Of a stretch of 25,919 nucleotides of DNA, positions 25,622 to 25,919 are shown piece after piece. Source of the DNA: CBFFRJ01 sp051486985 (lineage in GTDB: Bacteria > Pseudomonadota > Gammaproteobacteria > Enterobacterales > Enterobacteriaceae); assembly GCF_051486985.1 (NCBI RefSeq), contig NZ_JAHVDV010000046.1:1-25919 (forward strand), read 5' to 3'. Within the stretch, counting starts at the first letter, position 1. Every line of letters begins with the position of its first letter. The notes under the pieces are model-generated. The model had not been told where the DNA came from, searched no databases, and worked only from the letters and a program-made list of their open reading frames with translations. The position numbers and the translations under genes are program-made.

Positions 25622-25628
25622 CGGGCTG

Positions 25629-25800
25629 CCCCTCACCCTAACCCTCTCCCCAAAGGGGCGAGGGGACCGATCGAGCGGATAGGGCTTTCCCATTCGTTCT
25701 GAAGACCTTCGCCCTCGTCTGAAGCGCGTCGGGGCGCCCTGTGCGAGAGGAGATCAAGCGCGTGGGGGGCCGCTTTTCTCCCTCGCCCCTTTGGGGAGAG
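25629..25800. repeat. Palindromic intergenic repeat downstream of entH
   Basis: A perfect 21-bp inverted repeat (25644-25664 and 25780-25800; arm starts CTCTCCCCAAAGGGG) encloses 115 bp. The left arm is preceded by CCTCACCCTAACC, which is also present in the repeat downstream of fepA. The arms are self-complementary in part (CTCTCCCC/GGGGCGAG), so each can also fold alone. It may serve as the ent operon terminator. The right arm stops exactly where the transposase-associated hairpin begins. Confidence 0.8.
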
Positions 25801-25833
25801 ATACCGTCTTGCGGTTCAGGCCGCAAGCGGTAT
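25801..25833. other. Hairpin at the presumed transposon end
   Basis: ATACCG-T-CTTGCGG pairs with CCGCAAG-CGGTAT (one bulged T) around a 6-base loop. It begins at the base after the palindromic repeat and spans the transposase stop codon (25818..25816). It could be a transcription terminator or a sub-terminal structure recognised by the transposase. Confidence 0.5.
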
Positions 25834-25919
25834 CTCAGCGTCGAATATGCGACCCGATTTCACTACGCCATAAGCCAGTTGCAACAGCTTTCTCATTCCC
25901 GCGCAGACCTGCTCTTTCC
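25816..25919 (-). CDS. IS110-family transposase, C-terminal 33 codons only (window edge)
   Basis: A minus-strand frame enters from the right edge and ends at TGA 25818..25816. The visible peptide KEQVCAGMRKLLQLAYGVVKSG then RIFDAEIPLAA fits the C-terminal tail of IS110-family transposases, where MRKLLxLAYGVLKSGKPFD-type endings are common. The family uses a DEDD/RuvC-like domain plus a C-terminal Ser domain, which would be outside the window. Whether the element is complete cannot be judged. Identification rests on a short tail. Confidence 0.65.
   Translation of the reverse strand, partial: KEQVCAGMRKLLQLAYGVVKSGRIFDAEIPLAA

Overview
The window is a chromosomal segment of an Enterobacterales bacterium. 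It is GC-rich and Enterobacter-like; I cannot fix the genus from sequence alone. Its core is a nearly complete enterobactin (catecholate siderophore) locus in the E. coli gene order: entD, fepA, fes, ybdZ, entF, fepC-fepG-fepD, entS, fepB, entC-entE-entB-entA-entH. Most predicted proteins match my recollection of the E. coli products closely in sequence and length.

Layout. Positions 1-1742 (+) hold the end of a chaperone/usher fimbrial operon: a periplasmic chaperone cut by the window edge, then a two-domain tip adhesin. A REP-like hairpin at 1747-1778 separates these from a convergent four-gene carbohydrate ABC importer (1800-5979, -): binding protein, DUF2291 lipoprotein, double ATPase and permease, with a palindromic AT-rich region upstream that may be its operator. 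Positions 6114-11240 and 11254-15129 carry entD and fepA (-) and fes, ybdZ and entF (+). These diverge from a Fur-boxed promoter region near 9719-9749. Then come fepCGD (-) and entS (+) diverging from a second Fur box (18321-18345), and fepB (-) and entCEBAH (+) diverging from a third (20755-20773). The right end holds a palindromic intergenic repeat abutted by the 3' end of an IS110-family transposase gene, which runs off the window.

How the genes work together. EntC, EntB and EntA make 2,3-dihydroxybenzoate. EntE, the EntB carrier domain, EntF (helped by the MbtH-like YbdZ and primed by EntD) assemble enterobactin, and EntH proofreads. EntS exports enterobactin. FepA, FepB and FepDGC bring the ferric complex back, and Fes hydrolyses it to release iron. 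Iron-replete Fur would shut the divergent promoters.

Departures from the standard locus: (1) fepA is frameshifted at a run of seven G residues in the plug-domain coding region; restoring one G gives a full 750-residue receptor. (2) The entD translation start lies in a triplicated 20-bp repeat, each unit carrying its own Shine-Dalgarno and ATG. (3) Two ~305-bp related elements in inverted orientation flank the fepA-fes-ybdZ-entF block. They carry hairpins with compensatory changes; one sits where E. coli has fepE, the other separates entD from fepA. (4) The IS110-family end abuts a palindromic repeat that looks interrupted. I saw no tRNA, rRNA or CRISPR array.
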